DNA of 64,000 bases from Neorhizobium sp. JUb45 (GTDB lineage Bacteria > Pseudomonadota > Alphaproteobacteria > Rhizobiales > Rhizobiaceae): NCBI RefSeq assembly GCF_004343585.1, contig NZ_SLYW01000003.1, positions 682,001 to 746,000 on the forward strand, in the 5' to 3' direction. Of the stretch, positions 46,234 through 54,208 are shown piece after piece. A model generated the notes under the pieces. It was not told the DNA's origin, searched no databases, and saw only the letters and a list, made by a program, of their open reading frames with translations. Position numbers and translations under genes: made by a program. Every line of letters starts with the position of its first letter. Position 1 is the first letter of the stretch.

Positions 46234-47147
46234 TCGGACCCTCCGTGAATGGTGTTGCGGGCACGTTCGAGCGAGGCGCCGATGAGGTTGATGCTGGTGA
46301 GGGTCAGGCCGAGAAAAATGCCGGGCATGGTGGCGATCCACCAGGCATTCAGCAGGTATTTGCGACCATCGGCGATGATGTTGCCGAAGGTCGGCGTCGG
46401 CGGCTGCACGCCGAGACCGAGGAAGCCGAGAGTGGATTCGAAGATCATCATGCGGGCCACATCGAGCACCGAGGTAAAGATCACCGGCGGCAGCAGCAGC
46501 GGCAGAAGCAGGCCGACGATGATGCGGATATCGGTCGAGCCGCCGAGCTTTGCGGCCCGCACATATTCGCGCTGCCGCTCGGTCATCACGATGCTGCGCA
46601 TGATACGGGCATAGACCGGCCAGCTGGACATGCCGAGCACCAGCACGATGGCGGGAATGGTGGGGCGCGACACGCCGAGGACGGCGATGGCCAGAATGAT
46701 CATCGGGATCGACAGCTGCGCATCGGTAAGGCGCATGATCAGCGTGTCGGTGCGGCCACCGAAATAGCCGGCAATGGTGCCGAGCGCGCAGCCGATGACG
46801 AGCGTGACGGCGACGGAGGCAATGCCGATCAGGAAGGAATAACGCAGCCCGACGAGCGAGCGGACCAGCATGTCGCGGCCGATCTGGTCGGTGCCGAGCG
46901 GATGCGCAAAACTCCAGTTGTCGCCGGCAAAAAGCGGCGGCAGCAGGCGTGCGCGCACATCCATCTTGGTCGGATCGATACCGCTGATCTCCGGATAGAG
47001 TGCGGCGGCAAGCACCAGCAGCATGAAGATGCCGAGGCCGATGCGGAAGCCGGGTGTGGCAGCGGCACGATCGAAAATGCGGCGCGGAATGGAGCGTGGC
47101 ACCGTCTTTTTCGGCAGGGGCGTATCGAGTGCGGAAGTCATGGACAT
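46230..47147 (-). CDS. peptide-type ABC transporter permease (DppC-like)
   Basis: 305 aa inner-membrane permease. The N-terminal membrane segment near 30-50 is followed by the DppC/OppC pattern around HPLGTDQIGRDMLVRSLVG. The cytoplasmic contact loop is AAKLGGSTDIRIIVGLLLP near residue 200. One base overlap with the dppB-like gene upstream (TGATG). Forms the channel with the other permease. Confidence 0.92.
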   Translation of the reverse strand: MSMTSALDTPLPKKTVPRSIPRRIFDRAAATPGFRIGLGIFMLLVLAAALYPEISGIDPTKMDVRARLLPPLFAGDNWSFAHPLGTDQIGRDMLVRSLVGLRYSFLIGIASVAVTLVIGCALGTIAGYFGGRTDTLIMRLTDAQLSIPMIILAIAVLGVSRPTIPAIVLVLGMSSWPVYARIMRSIVMTERQREYVRAAKLGGSTDIRIIVGLLLPLLLPPVIFTSVLDVARMMIFESTLGFLGLGVQPPTPTFGNIIADGRKYLLNAWWIATMPGIFLGLTLTSINLIGASLERARNTIHGGSE

Positions 47148-48127
47148 CAGTATTCGAGCCTCGGATCGATGGTGGTTGCGGCGAGATCGACGATGATGTT
47201 GATCAGGACGAAAATGGCGCTGGTGACGATGGCGATGCCCTGGATCAGCGGGAAATCGCGCTGCAGGACAGCGTTGATGGTCAGAAGACCGAGGCCGGGG
47301 TAGTCAAAAATGTATTCGACGATGATGACGCCGCCGAGCAGGCTGGAGAACTGCACGCCGAGCAGGTTGAGAAGCGGCACGGAGGCATTGCGCAGCGCGT
47401 GGTTGGCAATGATCCGCTGGCGGCTGAGACCACGCACGCGGCCGACCGAGACGTAGGATTCCATCATCTGCCCGGACACGGAGCTGACCAGCGTGCGGAT
47501 CAGCACCGGCGACAGTTCGACGGCGAGCACAATCGCCGGCAGGATCGTATAGGCAAAGCCCTTGTAGCCGATCGCCGGCAGCCAGCCGAGCTTGACGGAA
47601 AACAATAGCGCCAGAACGATGCCGAGCCAGAAATTCGGCAGTGAAATGAAGATCGACGATATGTAGAAGGCGAGCTTGTCCGGCCATCTGCCGATCGCAA
47701 GGCCCCCGGCAATGCCGACGATTGCGGAAAAGATCAGCGCGATTACCAGAGTCACGGCAGCAAGCTGCAATGTCATAGGCAGGGCTTCGAAAATCAGGTC
47801 GAAGACTTTTGCGCGTTCGCCGCGTGTGCTGTCGTTGAAGCTTGAGCCGCCGGTGGCCGCGCCATTGGCGGGCCGCACGAACGACTGGCCGAGATCGCCC
47901 TGCACGACGCCGCCCATGTAACGGCCGAACTGCACCAGGATCGGGTCGCGCAGGCCCATGTCGGTGGCGATCTTCTCGATCAGCGCCTCGGGCGCCATGC
48001 CGCCCGCCATCAGGCGAACCGGATCACCGGGCACGACACGCAGCAGCGTGAAGATCAGCAGCGATACCAAGAAGATGATGACGACACCCTGCATCAGGCG
48101 CCGCATCAGGAAATTGACGGCAAACAT
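47147..48127 (-). CDS. peptide-type ABC transporter permease (DppB-like)
   Basis: 326 aa permease with the family opening RRLMQGVVIIFLVSLLIF and the block RVVPGDPVRLMAGG (about 30-43). Contact loop region GRVRGLSRQRIIANHALRN lies near residue 225. Six helices expected. Between it and the binding protein gene is an 80-base gap that holds no obvious terminator. Confidence 0.92.
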   Translation of the reverse strand: MFAVNFLMRRLMQGVVIIFLVSLLIFTLLRVVPGDPVRLMAGGMAPEALIEKIATDMGLRDPILVQFGRYMGGVVQGDLGQSFVRPANGAATGGSSFNDSTRGERAKVFDLIFEALPMTLQLAAVTLVIALIFSAIVGIAGGLAIGRWPDKLAFYISSIFISLPNFWLGIVLALLFSVKLGWLPAIGYKGFAYTILPAIVLAVELSPVLIRTLVSSVSGQMMESYVSVGRVRGLSRQRIIANHALRNASVPLLNLLGVQFSSLLGGVIIVEYIFDYPGLGLLTINAVLQRDFPLIQGIAIVTSAIFVLINIIVDLAATTIDPRLEY

Positions 48128-48207
48128 CGCACATACTCCGCTTCGAAACGTCGGTAGAAGATCCGCGCGCCGCCCGGTTGGGGTGAGGCGGCGCGCGGGT
48201 GATCACG

Positions 48208-49791
48208 TCAGGCAGCGGCCTTCGAGGCATCCATCGACCCATCGGGGAAGATGTACATGCCCTCGAAATCCTTCTGCATGGCGTGGATCATCACCGAAGT
48301 GAACAGCGAAAGGGCCGGCATCTTGGAGGCGATGAGCGGCATGGTTTCGGTCTGCAGGATCTTCTGGCGCTCCTCCAGCGTCGGTGCGCTGCGCTCCTTG
48401 TCGAGGCTGGCGTCGATATCCTTGTCCTCGATGCCGCAGATGCGGTGCGAGGAGGAGTGGAAGTGGGTGCGCAGGATCAGGTCCGGTTCGGGAGACGCGG
48501 TCGACCAGCCGCAATCCACCATGTGGCCAGGGCCACCGCCGGGGCGGTGGTAAAGCCGCTCGTTCCAGGCTGCCGGCTCAAGCACGGTCAGGCTGACATT
48601 GAAACCCTGCTCATTGAGCATGGCGGTGATGATCTCGCCATATTCCTTGGTCTTCGGGTAGAAACCGACCGAGGTGATGTATTCCAGCGGCGGCAGGCCT
48701 TCACCCTTCGGAAAACCGGCCTCGGCGAGCAGCGCCTGGCATTTTTCCGGATCGTATTTCGGATAGTTTTCGAGATCGACGTAGCCGAACTTGACCGGCG
48801 AGACGAAGTTCGAAGACGCGTGTCCGGCCGAGCCGAGCACTTCGAGCAGCATGTCGCGGTCGATGGCGTGGCATGCGGCCATGCGCAGACGCTGGTCGTT
48901 GAAGGGTTCCTTCGAGCAGCGGAACCACAGATATTTGTTCTCGACCGAAACGACTTCGTTGACGAAGATCGCCGGATTGCCCTTCACGGTATCCACCTGT
49001 TCCGGCTCAAGGCGCTCGACGATCGAAGCCTGGCCGTTCATCAGCGACAGCATGCGGGTGGTGGAATCGCCGGTGAAGGTGAAGTTGATGGCGGGAATGG
49101 CCGGCTTGCCTTTGAAATAGCCGTCGAAGGCTTCCATCACCGTGTCATTGCCGCGCTGGGCGACGAACTTGAACGGACCTGTCCCGTTGAGGCGCTGCGA
49201 TAGCGGGCCGCCGGGGCCGCCGGCAATGTCCTTTGCCGACATGATCGGCAGGAAGGAGGCAAGGAACATGAACAGGTGAGCGGGATAACCGCCCTTGGAT
49301 GTGTCGACGATGACGGTGTAATCGTCCGGCGTCTCGATGGTCAGCGTTTCCGTCGGGCCGGGATACCACTGCGCCGGGCGATCTGCCTGGGCGCCGTATT
49401 CGAAGGTCGCCTTGACGTCCTCGGCCTTGAACGGCTTGCCATCATGGAAAACGATGCCTTCGCGCAGCTTGATCTGCAGGCGGTTCGGATCGAGCAGCTT
49501 GATGTCGGTGGCAAGCTCGTAAACGACCTCGCCCGGATTATCGAGCTTCATCGGCGTGCGGGTGAGGAAACCCATCACGAAACCTTCGATATTCTTCTGC
49601 GAAAGCGTCGTGTGGGCGGTCGGGTCCCAGTTGCCCGTGATGTTTTCTGCCGAAAGGAAGGTCATCGTCTTTCCGCTTTGGGCATAAGCGGAGGAGAAGA
49701 AGAAATCGGGATTGATCTGCATGTAGCCGGCGGTGGCAGCAGCGCCTGCGGCTCCCTGCAGGAAACGGCGGCGGTTGAGGTCTGAGCGCAT
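48208..49791 (-). CDS. ABC transporter substrate-binding protein, family 5, Tat-type signal
   Basis: 527 aa. The twin-arginine signal is at residues 1-40 (RSDLNRRRFLQGAAGAA). The body is a family-5 (oligopeptide/nickel/opine-type) receptor: DPTAHTTLSQKNIEGFVMG, LREGIVFHDGKPFKAEDV and ACHAIDRDMLL are typical. It is the first gene of the operon. The ligand may be a peptide or conjugated small molecule; the associated enzymes suggest an ethanolamine-containing compound. A folded Tat export suggests a large or cofactor-bearing ligand. Confidence 0.9.
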   Translation of the reverse strand: MRSDLNRRRFLQGAAGAAATAGYMQINPDFFFSSAYAQSGKTMTFLSAENITGNWDPTAHTTLSQKNIEGFVMGFLTRTPMKLDNPGEVVYELATDIKLLDPNRLQIKLREGIVFHDGKPFKAEDVKATFEYGAQADRPAQWYPGPTETLTIETPDDYTVIVDTSKGGYPAHLFMFLASFLPIMSAKDIAGGPGGPLSQRLNGTGPFKFVAQRGNDTVMEAFDGYFKGKPAIPAINFTFTGDSTTRMLSLMNGQASIVERLEPEQVDTVKGNPAIFVNEVVSVENKYLWFRCSKEPFNDQRLRMAACHAIDRDMLLEVLGSAGHASSNFVSPVKFGYVDLENYPKYDPEKCQALLAEAGFPKGEGLPPLEYITSVGFYPKTKEYGEIITAMLNEQGFNVSLTVLEPAAWNERLYHRPGGGPGHMVDCGWSTASPEPDLILRTHFHSSSHRICGIEDKDIDASLDKERSAPTLEERQKILQTETMPLIASKMPALSLFTSVMIHAMQKDFEGMYIFPDGSMDASKAAA

Positions 49792-49815
49792 TGTGTTCCC
49801 CTATTGCTTTTTTGA

Positions 49816-49851
49816 ACCACAAAACCGTCAAAACGGTCAGAATGGTCAAAT
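49816..49851 (-). promoter_or_regulatory. promoter region with 9-base direct repeats
   Basis: On the minus strand TTTGACCAT, TCTGACCGT and TTTGACGGT occur in tandem, 9 bases apart, with a fourth weaker TTTGTGGTT, ending about 25 bases upstream of the ABC binding protein. They overlap likely -35 TTGACC hexamers. Direct repeats at a promoter are a normal DeoR-family operator form. Confidence 0.5.
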
Positions 49852-49871
49852 GCAAAGGGTGTGCCAAGTGC

Positions 49872-49902
49872 GGGATGACCGGCTTTGTCGGCCGGTCATC
49901 CC
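49872..49902. terminator. long perfect hairpin between methyltransferase and ABC operon
   Basis: GGGATGACCGGC at 49872-49883 pairs with GCCGGTCATCCC at 49891-49902 around TTTGTCG. It lies downstream of the methyltransferase stop at 49967 on the minus strand, so it probably ends that transcript before the ABC operon begins. Confidence 0.6.
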
Positions 49903-49966
49903 TCGAAAAATGTGGTTTCTGACTAATTTGTAGCCGAGTGAAAATCTTTTGGGCGCCGGAATGCCT

Positions 49967-50995
49967 TCAACCTGATGGCGTCAGCAGGTAGTGGCCGACA
50001 CCCCAGACCTCGCCATTGTCGTGACCGAAAAGGCCAGCGGTCGCCAGAAAGAACAACCGCCAGCGACGCTGCCACAGCACGGCATCCTTGCCGTAGACCT
50101 GGCGGAAGATCGGACGGATGTGATCGATCTCCCGGTCGAAATTGGCAAGCCAGTCCATGGCGGTGCGCTGGTAATGAGTGCCGGACCAGCGCCATTCATC
50201 CTCGACCTGAAACAGGTCGCCGAACCGATGCGGCAGGTCGTGTGCCGGCATGATGCCGCCGGTGAAGAAATGATGGGCGATCCAGTCGGCCGGATCGTCG
50301 CGGTCGAAGCGGTAGGAGCGGGTCTTGTGGGTGAAGACGTGGAGGAACAGCTTGCCGTCCGGCTTCACCCAGCCGCGCACCCGCGCCAGAAGATCACGCC
50401 AGTTCGACATGTGCTCGAACATTTCCACGGAAACCACACGATCGTAGCGCTCTTCTGCGGAAAAATCGTTCATGTCGCAGGTGATCACGGTCAGGTTGGT
50501 GAGGCCGCGCTGCTGGGCAAGGCCGAGAATATAGGCGCGCTGCGAGGCGGAATTTGACACGGACGTGATGCGCGAATTCGGAAAGTGCTGGGCCAGATAC
50601 AGCGACAACGAACCCCAGCCACAGCCAAGTTCGAGAATGTTCATGCCATCCTCGATCGCGGCATGTTGGACTGTCTCGGCCAGCGCGTGGGTTTCCGCTT
50701 CGCTCAGCGTGGTATCGGCAGCCGGATAAAGGCAGCAGGAATATTTGCGCTGCGGCCCCAACGCCAATGAAAAGAACTCGGCCGGCACTTCGTAATGCTG
50801 GCGGTTTGCCTCGTCGGTATGCGTGGCAATCGGAAAATGCCCCATCGTTCCGGCAAAGGCACGTTCAGCCGATGCCGGCGTGGCAGAGAGCCGCCGTTTC
50901 GTGCGGCCGCAGAGGAAGTCGATGCCCGCAAGGGTGACGCTGTCGGAAAGCGGCGCGCGCTCGGCGGCGTTGATGGCGAAGGCCAGCATGTTCAA
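49967..50995 (-). CDS. SAM-dependent methyltransferase of the cyclopropane fatty acid synthase family
   Basis: 342 aa. SAM motif LELGCGWGSLSLYLAQHFP near residue 120 and the acceptor-site QHYEVPAEFF near 67, as in CFA synthases (HYDxxNEFF type). It lacks the long N-terminal domain seen in the second CFA-family gene at 54195. The C-terminus (GHDNGEVWGVGHYLL) ends the barrel. It probably modifies unsaturated phospholipid chains. The start overlaps the upstream DUF1295 gene by 4 bases (ATGA). Confidence 0.85.
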   Translation of the reverse strand: MNMLAFAINAAERAPLSDSVTLAGIDFLCGRTKRRLSATPASAERAFAGTMGHFPIATHTDEANRQHYEVPAEFFSLALGPQRKYSCCLYPAADTTLSEAETHALAETVQHAAIEDGMNILELGCGWGSLSLYLAQHFPNSRITSVSNSASQRAYILGLAQQRGLTNLTVITCDMNDFSAEERYDRVVSVEMFEHMSNWRDLLARVRGWVKPDGKLFLHVFTHKTRSYRFDRDDPADWIAHHFFTGGIMPAHDLPHRFGDLFQVEDEWRWSGTHYQRTAMDWLANFDREIDHIRPIFRQVYGKDAVLWQRRWRLFFLATAGLFGHDNGEVWGVGHYLLTPSG

Positions 50996-51801
50996 GGGCG
51001 TGTCTCCTCACGGTGTTCATGATCGGGTTTGCGGGGGCCGGGAAAGAAGGCGTTGACGCGGGCCTGCAGGGCGCGGAATTTTTCGCCGCGCGAGCGCAGC
51101 ATGTGTTGCTCAAGCGGCGGGATGCCGGAAACATGCACCAGCAACCAGTACATCATCAGCGGCGCCAGAGCCGCGAGCCAGCTCCAGGCTGATCCCTGCA
51201 GGGCGAACAGAAGCCAGCTGCACCAGAACAGCCATTCGAAAAAATAGTTCGGATGCCGAGAATAGCGCCAGAAACCGGTCTCGCAAACCTCGGTTTTGGC
51301 CTGTGGCGTCTTGCGGAAACGGGCGAGCTGAAAGTCGGACAGTGCTTCGCCACCAAGCGCGACGGCAGCGATGATCATCGCGACGATATCGAGGCCATTG
51401 GCAAAGGGCGCGTCGTTTGTTGCGGCGAGATAGACGCTAAGAACCAGCACGAATGCGGCCAGTGCCTGGATCTGCAAAAAAAGGAAAAGCCGCAATGCGG
51501 CGCTGTCACCCCATTCTTCCGCCAGCTTGGCATAACGCGGGTCTTCATCATCACCGCGCGTGCGTGCGCCGATATGGCTGCCAAGCCGCAGCGCCCAGGC
51601 GGATATGACGACCAGAACGACCATGCGCCGGTCAAAATTTCCGTTGGCGAACAGGGCGGCAATCACACCGCCGAGACCGACCGCAAAAGACCAGATCGTG
51701 TCGATCCAGCCGCTGCGTCCCGTCCACCGCTGTATGGCCCAGGCACCAGCCATGGCCAGCGACAGCCAGAGCGCGATCACGATCAGAAGAACACTATCCA
51801 T
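50992..51801 (-). CDS. DUF1295 membrane protein, reductase-like
   Basis: 269 aa, hydrophobic throughout with about seven helices. The DUF1295 / steroid 5-alpha reductase-like pattern is FWRYSRHPNYFFEWLFW (about 175-191) and the C-terminal SGIPPLEQHMLRSRGEKF. Such proteins are suggested lipid reductases using NADPH. It is the first of two genes on the minus strand and is followed immediately by a methyltransferase. Start ATG 51801 chosen; the frame continues upstream without a ribosome site. It is divergent from the FAD oxidoreductase gene. Confidence 0.85.
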   Translation of the reverse strand: MDSVLLIVIALWLSLAMAGAWAIQRWTGRSGWIDTIWSFAVGLGGVIAALFANGNFDRRMVVLVVISAWALRLGSHIGARTRGDDEDPRYAKLAEEWGDSAALRLFLFLQIQALAAFVLVLSVYLAATNDAPFANGLDIVAMIIAAVALGGEALSDFQLARFRKTPQAKTEVCETGFWRYSRHPNYFFEWLFWCSWLLFALQGSAWSWLAALAPLMMYWLLVHVSGIPPLEQHMLRSRGEKFRALQARVNAFFPGPRKPDHEHREETRP

Positions 51802-51853
51802 TGAGCCGCCTGCATTCGGGTGCGCATTATTTGCGCCATCAAGGCAAGTACGC

Positions 51854-51879
51854 GGAACGGCTTGAATTGGTTTCGCGTT
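51854..51879 (+). promoter_or_regulatory. EcfG/RpoE2-type general stress promoter
   Basis: GGAAC at 51854-51858 and CGTT at 51876-51879 with a 17-base spacer match the alphaproteobacterial EcfG consensus (GGAAC-N16/17-CGTT) exactly. It is oriented toward the FAD oxidoreductase at 51996, 117 bases downstream. No such match was seen facing the divergent DUF1295 gene. Confidence 0.65.
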
Positions 51880-51995
51880 GTCGCACAAAAATCTGCATCA
51901 AGCCGACAAAAGACGGTTGCGTGAAACTTATTGCGACCGGACCTCGTCAGTCTTTCAAAGCAGCATGAGTAGCAGTGTAAGTCGGCGAGGATTCT

Positions 51996-53378
51996 ATGAG
52001 AGTTGAAGGGCGCGCAACGGGCGGCGATCGATTGAACATAGCCGTGGTGGGAAGCGGCATTTCCGGCCTTTCTGCCGCGTGGCTGCTATCGCAGCATCAC
52101 GATGTGACCGTTTTCGAGGCGGGCGACCGGATCGGCGGCCACAGTAACACCGTCGCTTTCGAAAGTGCCGGCGGCCCGGTCGCGGTCGATACCGGCTTCA
52201 TCGTTTATAACGAAGTCACCTATCCCAACCTGACAGCGCTTTTCTCTCTGCTCGCTGTTCCGACAGTCGCCTCCAGCATGTCGTTTGCCGTATCGCTCAA
52301 CGAAGGGGCGTTCGAATATTCCGGCGGCACCGGCCTTGGCCTGTTTGCGCAGCGTTCCAACATCGTCAGCCCGCGTTTCTGGTCGATGATGCGGGACCTT
52401 CTGCGTTTCTATCGCAATGCGCCGCGCGATATCGAAAACATGGGCGGCATTTCGCTCGACGATTACCTGAACCGCAATGGTTATGGTCGCGGTTTCCGCG
52501 AGGATCATCTTTATCCGATGGCGGCCGCCATCTGGTCCACGCCGGCGGTCAAGGTCGGCGAGTATCCGGCGGCAAGCTTTGTGCGGTTCTGCTGCAATCA
52601 CGGACTGCTGGAGCTTTGGAACCGTCCCATCTGGCGCACGGTGAACGGCGGCAGCCGCGAATATGTCTCCCGCCTCACACGACATTTTGCCGACAGGATC
52701 AGGCTCTCGACGCCGGTCGTGCAAATCCGCCGTGGAGACCAACAGGTCGAAATCCGCGATGTACACGGTCAGTTGCACATGTTCGACGATGTGGTGATCG
52801 CCACCCATGCGGATCAGGCGCTGCGCATGCTGGCGGATGCCAGCGAGCGCGAGAAACGCATCCTCGGTGCTTTCCGTTATTCTCGCAATGAGGCCGTTCT
52901 GCACGGCGATACCAGCCTGATGCCAAAACGCCGCGCCGCATGGTCCAGCTGGAATTATGTCTCCGATACGCGCGTCAGAACCGGCGAAGACGTGCAGCAG
53001 CCGTCGATCACCTATTGGATGAACCGGCTGCAGCCGCTGGGTTCGGCACCGGCAACATTCGTGACGCTCAACCCAAGCCAGCAGCCGCGCGAGGAAACGG
53101 TGATTCGCCGCGAGGTCTATGAACATCCGATCTTCGACCTTGAGACGGACCGGGCACAGCAGGAAATCTGGTCTCTGCAGGGCGTGCGCAACACATGGTT
53201 CTGCGGCGCGCATTTCGGCTCCGGTTTCCACGAGGATGGATTGCAGGCGGGTCTCGCGGTGGCCGAAGATCTGGGCGGTGTTGGCCGTCCGTGGCAGGTG
53301 GAGCAGGAAAGCGCGCGTATCGTCCGCAAGCCGGTGACCAGGCCTCTGCGCCAGCGTCTGTCCGAGGTGCCGGCATGA
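51996..53378 (+). CDS. FAD-dependent oxidoreductase (amine oxidase family) of a lipid-modification operon
   Basis: 460 aa. Dinucleotide motif VVGSGISGLSAAWLLS (about residues 15-30) and GDRIGGHSNT near 47. The C-terminal FCGAHFGSGFHEDGLQAGL is the second FAD-binding block. These proteins occur with DUF1365 and a CFA-type methyltransferase in many Proteobacteria, where they are part of singlet-oxygen or stress-linked lipid pathways. It may desaturate or oxidise fatty chains. GAGG lies 8 bases before the ATG at 51996. The stop overlaps the DUF1365 start by 4 bases. Confidence 0.9.
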   Translation: MRVEGRATGGDRLNIAVVGSGISGLSAAWLLSQHHDVTVFEAGDRIGGHSNTVAFESAGGPVAVDTGFIVYNEVTYPNLTALFSLLAVPTVASSMSFAVSLNEGAFEYSGGTGLGLFAQRSNIVSPRFWSMMRDLLRFYRNAPRDIENMGGISLDDYLNRNGYGRGFREDHLYPMAAAIWSTPAVKVGEYPAASFVRFCCNHGLLELWNRPIWRTVNGGSREYVSRLTRHFADRIRLSTPVVQIRRGDQQVEIRDVHGQLHMFDDVVIATHADQALRMLADASEREKRILGAFRYSRNEAVLHGDTSLMPKRRAAWSSWNYVSDTRVRTGEDVQQPSITYWMNRLQPLGSAPATFVTLNPSQQPREETVIRREVYEHPIFDLETDRAQQEIWSLQGVRNTWFCGAHFGSGFHEDGLQAGLAVAEDLGGVGRPWQVEQESARIVRKPVTRPLRQRLSEVPA

Positions 53379-54208
53379 GCGCCGGATTAAAATCCGCACT
53401 GTTTCCCGGCCACGTCACCCATGCGCGACTGAAGCCGAAGGAGCACAGGCTCGCCTATCGCATCTATTCGCTGCTGATCGATCTCGATGAACTCGATGTT
53501 CTCGACCAGAGGCTGAAGGTGTTTTCGGTCGACCGGTTCAATCTGTTTTCCTTCTATCGCAAGGATCGGGGTGATCGTTCCGGTTCGGATCTGAGGGCGC
53601 AGGTGGAAGAGGCGATGAACGCCGCCGGGTTGCAGCCGGATGGCGGGCCGATCCGGCTCCTGACCATGCCGCGTCTGCTGGGCTGGGCTTTCAATCCGCT
53701 CAGCGTCTTCTTCTGCTACGGCAATGATGGTGCCTTGCGGGCAATCCTCTGGGAAGTCGACAACACGTTCGGCGAACGCCATGGCTACATGATCCCCGTC
53801 GCGGAGGGCGCCGGCAACGAGATCGTCCAGCATTGCGACAAGGCGTTTTATGTCTCGCCCTTCATGGACATGGACCTTCGCTACACATTTCGCGTTTCGC
53901 CGCCCACCGACAAGCTTTCCATCCGCATCGAAACACGGGACGACAAGGGGCTGGTGCTGACGGCCCGGCATCTTGCCAAGCGAACGGAACTGACCGACGG
54001 CGCGCTGTTGAAAGCCTTCTTCGCCATCCCCTTCCTGACGCTGCGTGTTGTCGGCGGCATCCATTGGGAAGCGCTGAAAATCTGGGTGAAGGGCGTGGGT
54101 TTGCGCGTTCGTCCCAAGCCGCCTGAAATGCCCGTTTCCCATATCCACGCCATTGCCTCCAGTCACAACGCATCTGCTAAAAAGGTCGATCTGAATGAGC
54201 CAGTCTGA
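53375..54208 (+). CDS. DUF1365 family protein
   Basis: 277 aa. Family features: YRIYSLLIDLDEL (about 27-39), GGPIRLLTMPRLLGWAFNPLSVFFCY (around 90-115), then FYVSPFMDMDLRYTFRV near residue 160. Biochemical function is unknown; it always travels with the FAD oxidoreductase and CFA methyltransferase. It overlaps the first by 4 bases and the next by 14 bases, so all are tightly coupled. The longer open frame upstream is within the neighbouring gene and not used. Confidence 0.9.
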   Translation: MSAGLKSALFPGHVTHARLKPKEHRLAYRIYSLLIDLDELDVLDQRLKVFSVDRFNLFSFYRKDRGDRSGSDLRAQVEEAMNAAGLQPDGGPIRLLTMPRLLGWAFNPLSVFFCYGNDGALRAILWEVDNTFGERHGYMIPVAEGAGNEIVQHCDKAFYVSPFMDMDLRYTFRVSPPTDKLSIRIETRDDKGLVLTARHLAKRTELTDGALLKAFFAIPFLTLRVVGGIHWEALKIWVKGVGLRVRPKPPEMPVSHIHAIASSHNASAKKVDLNEPV

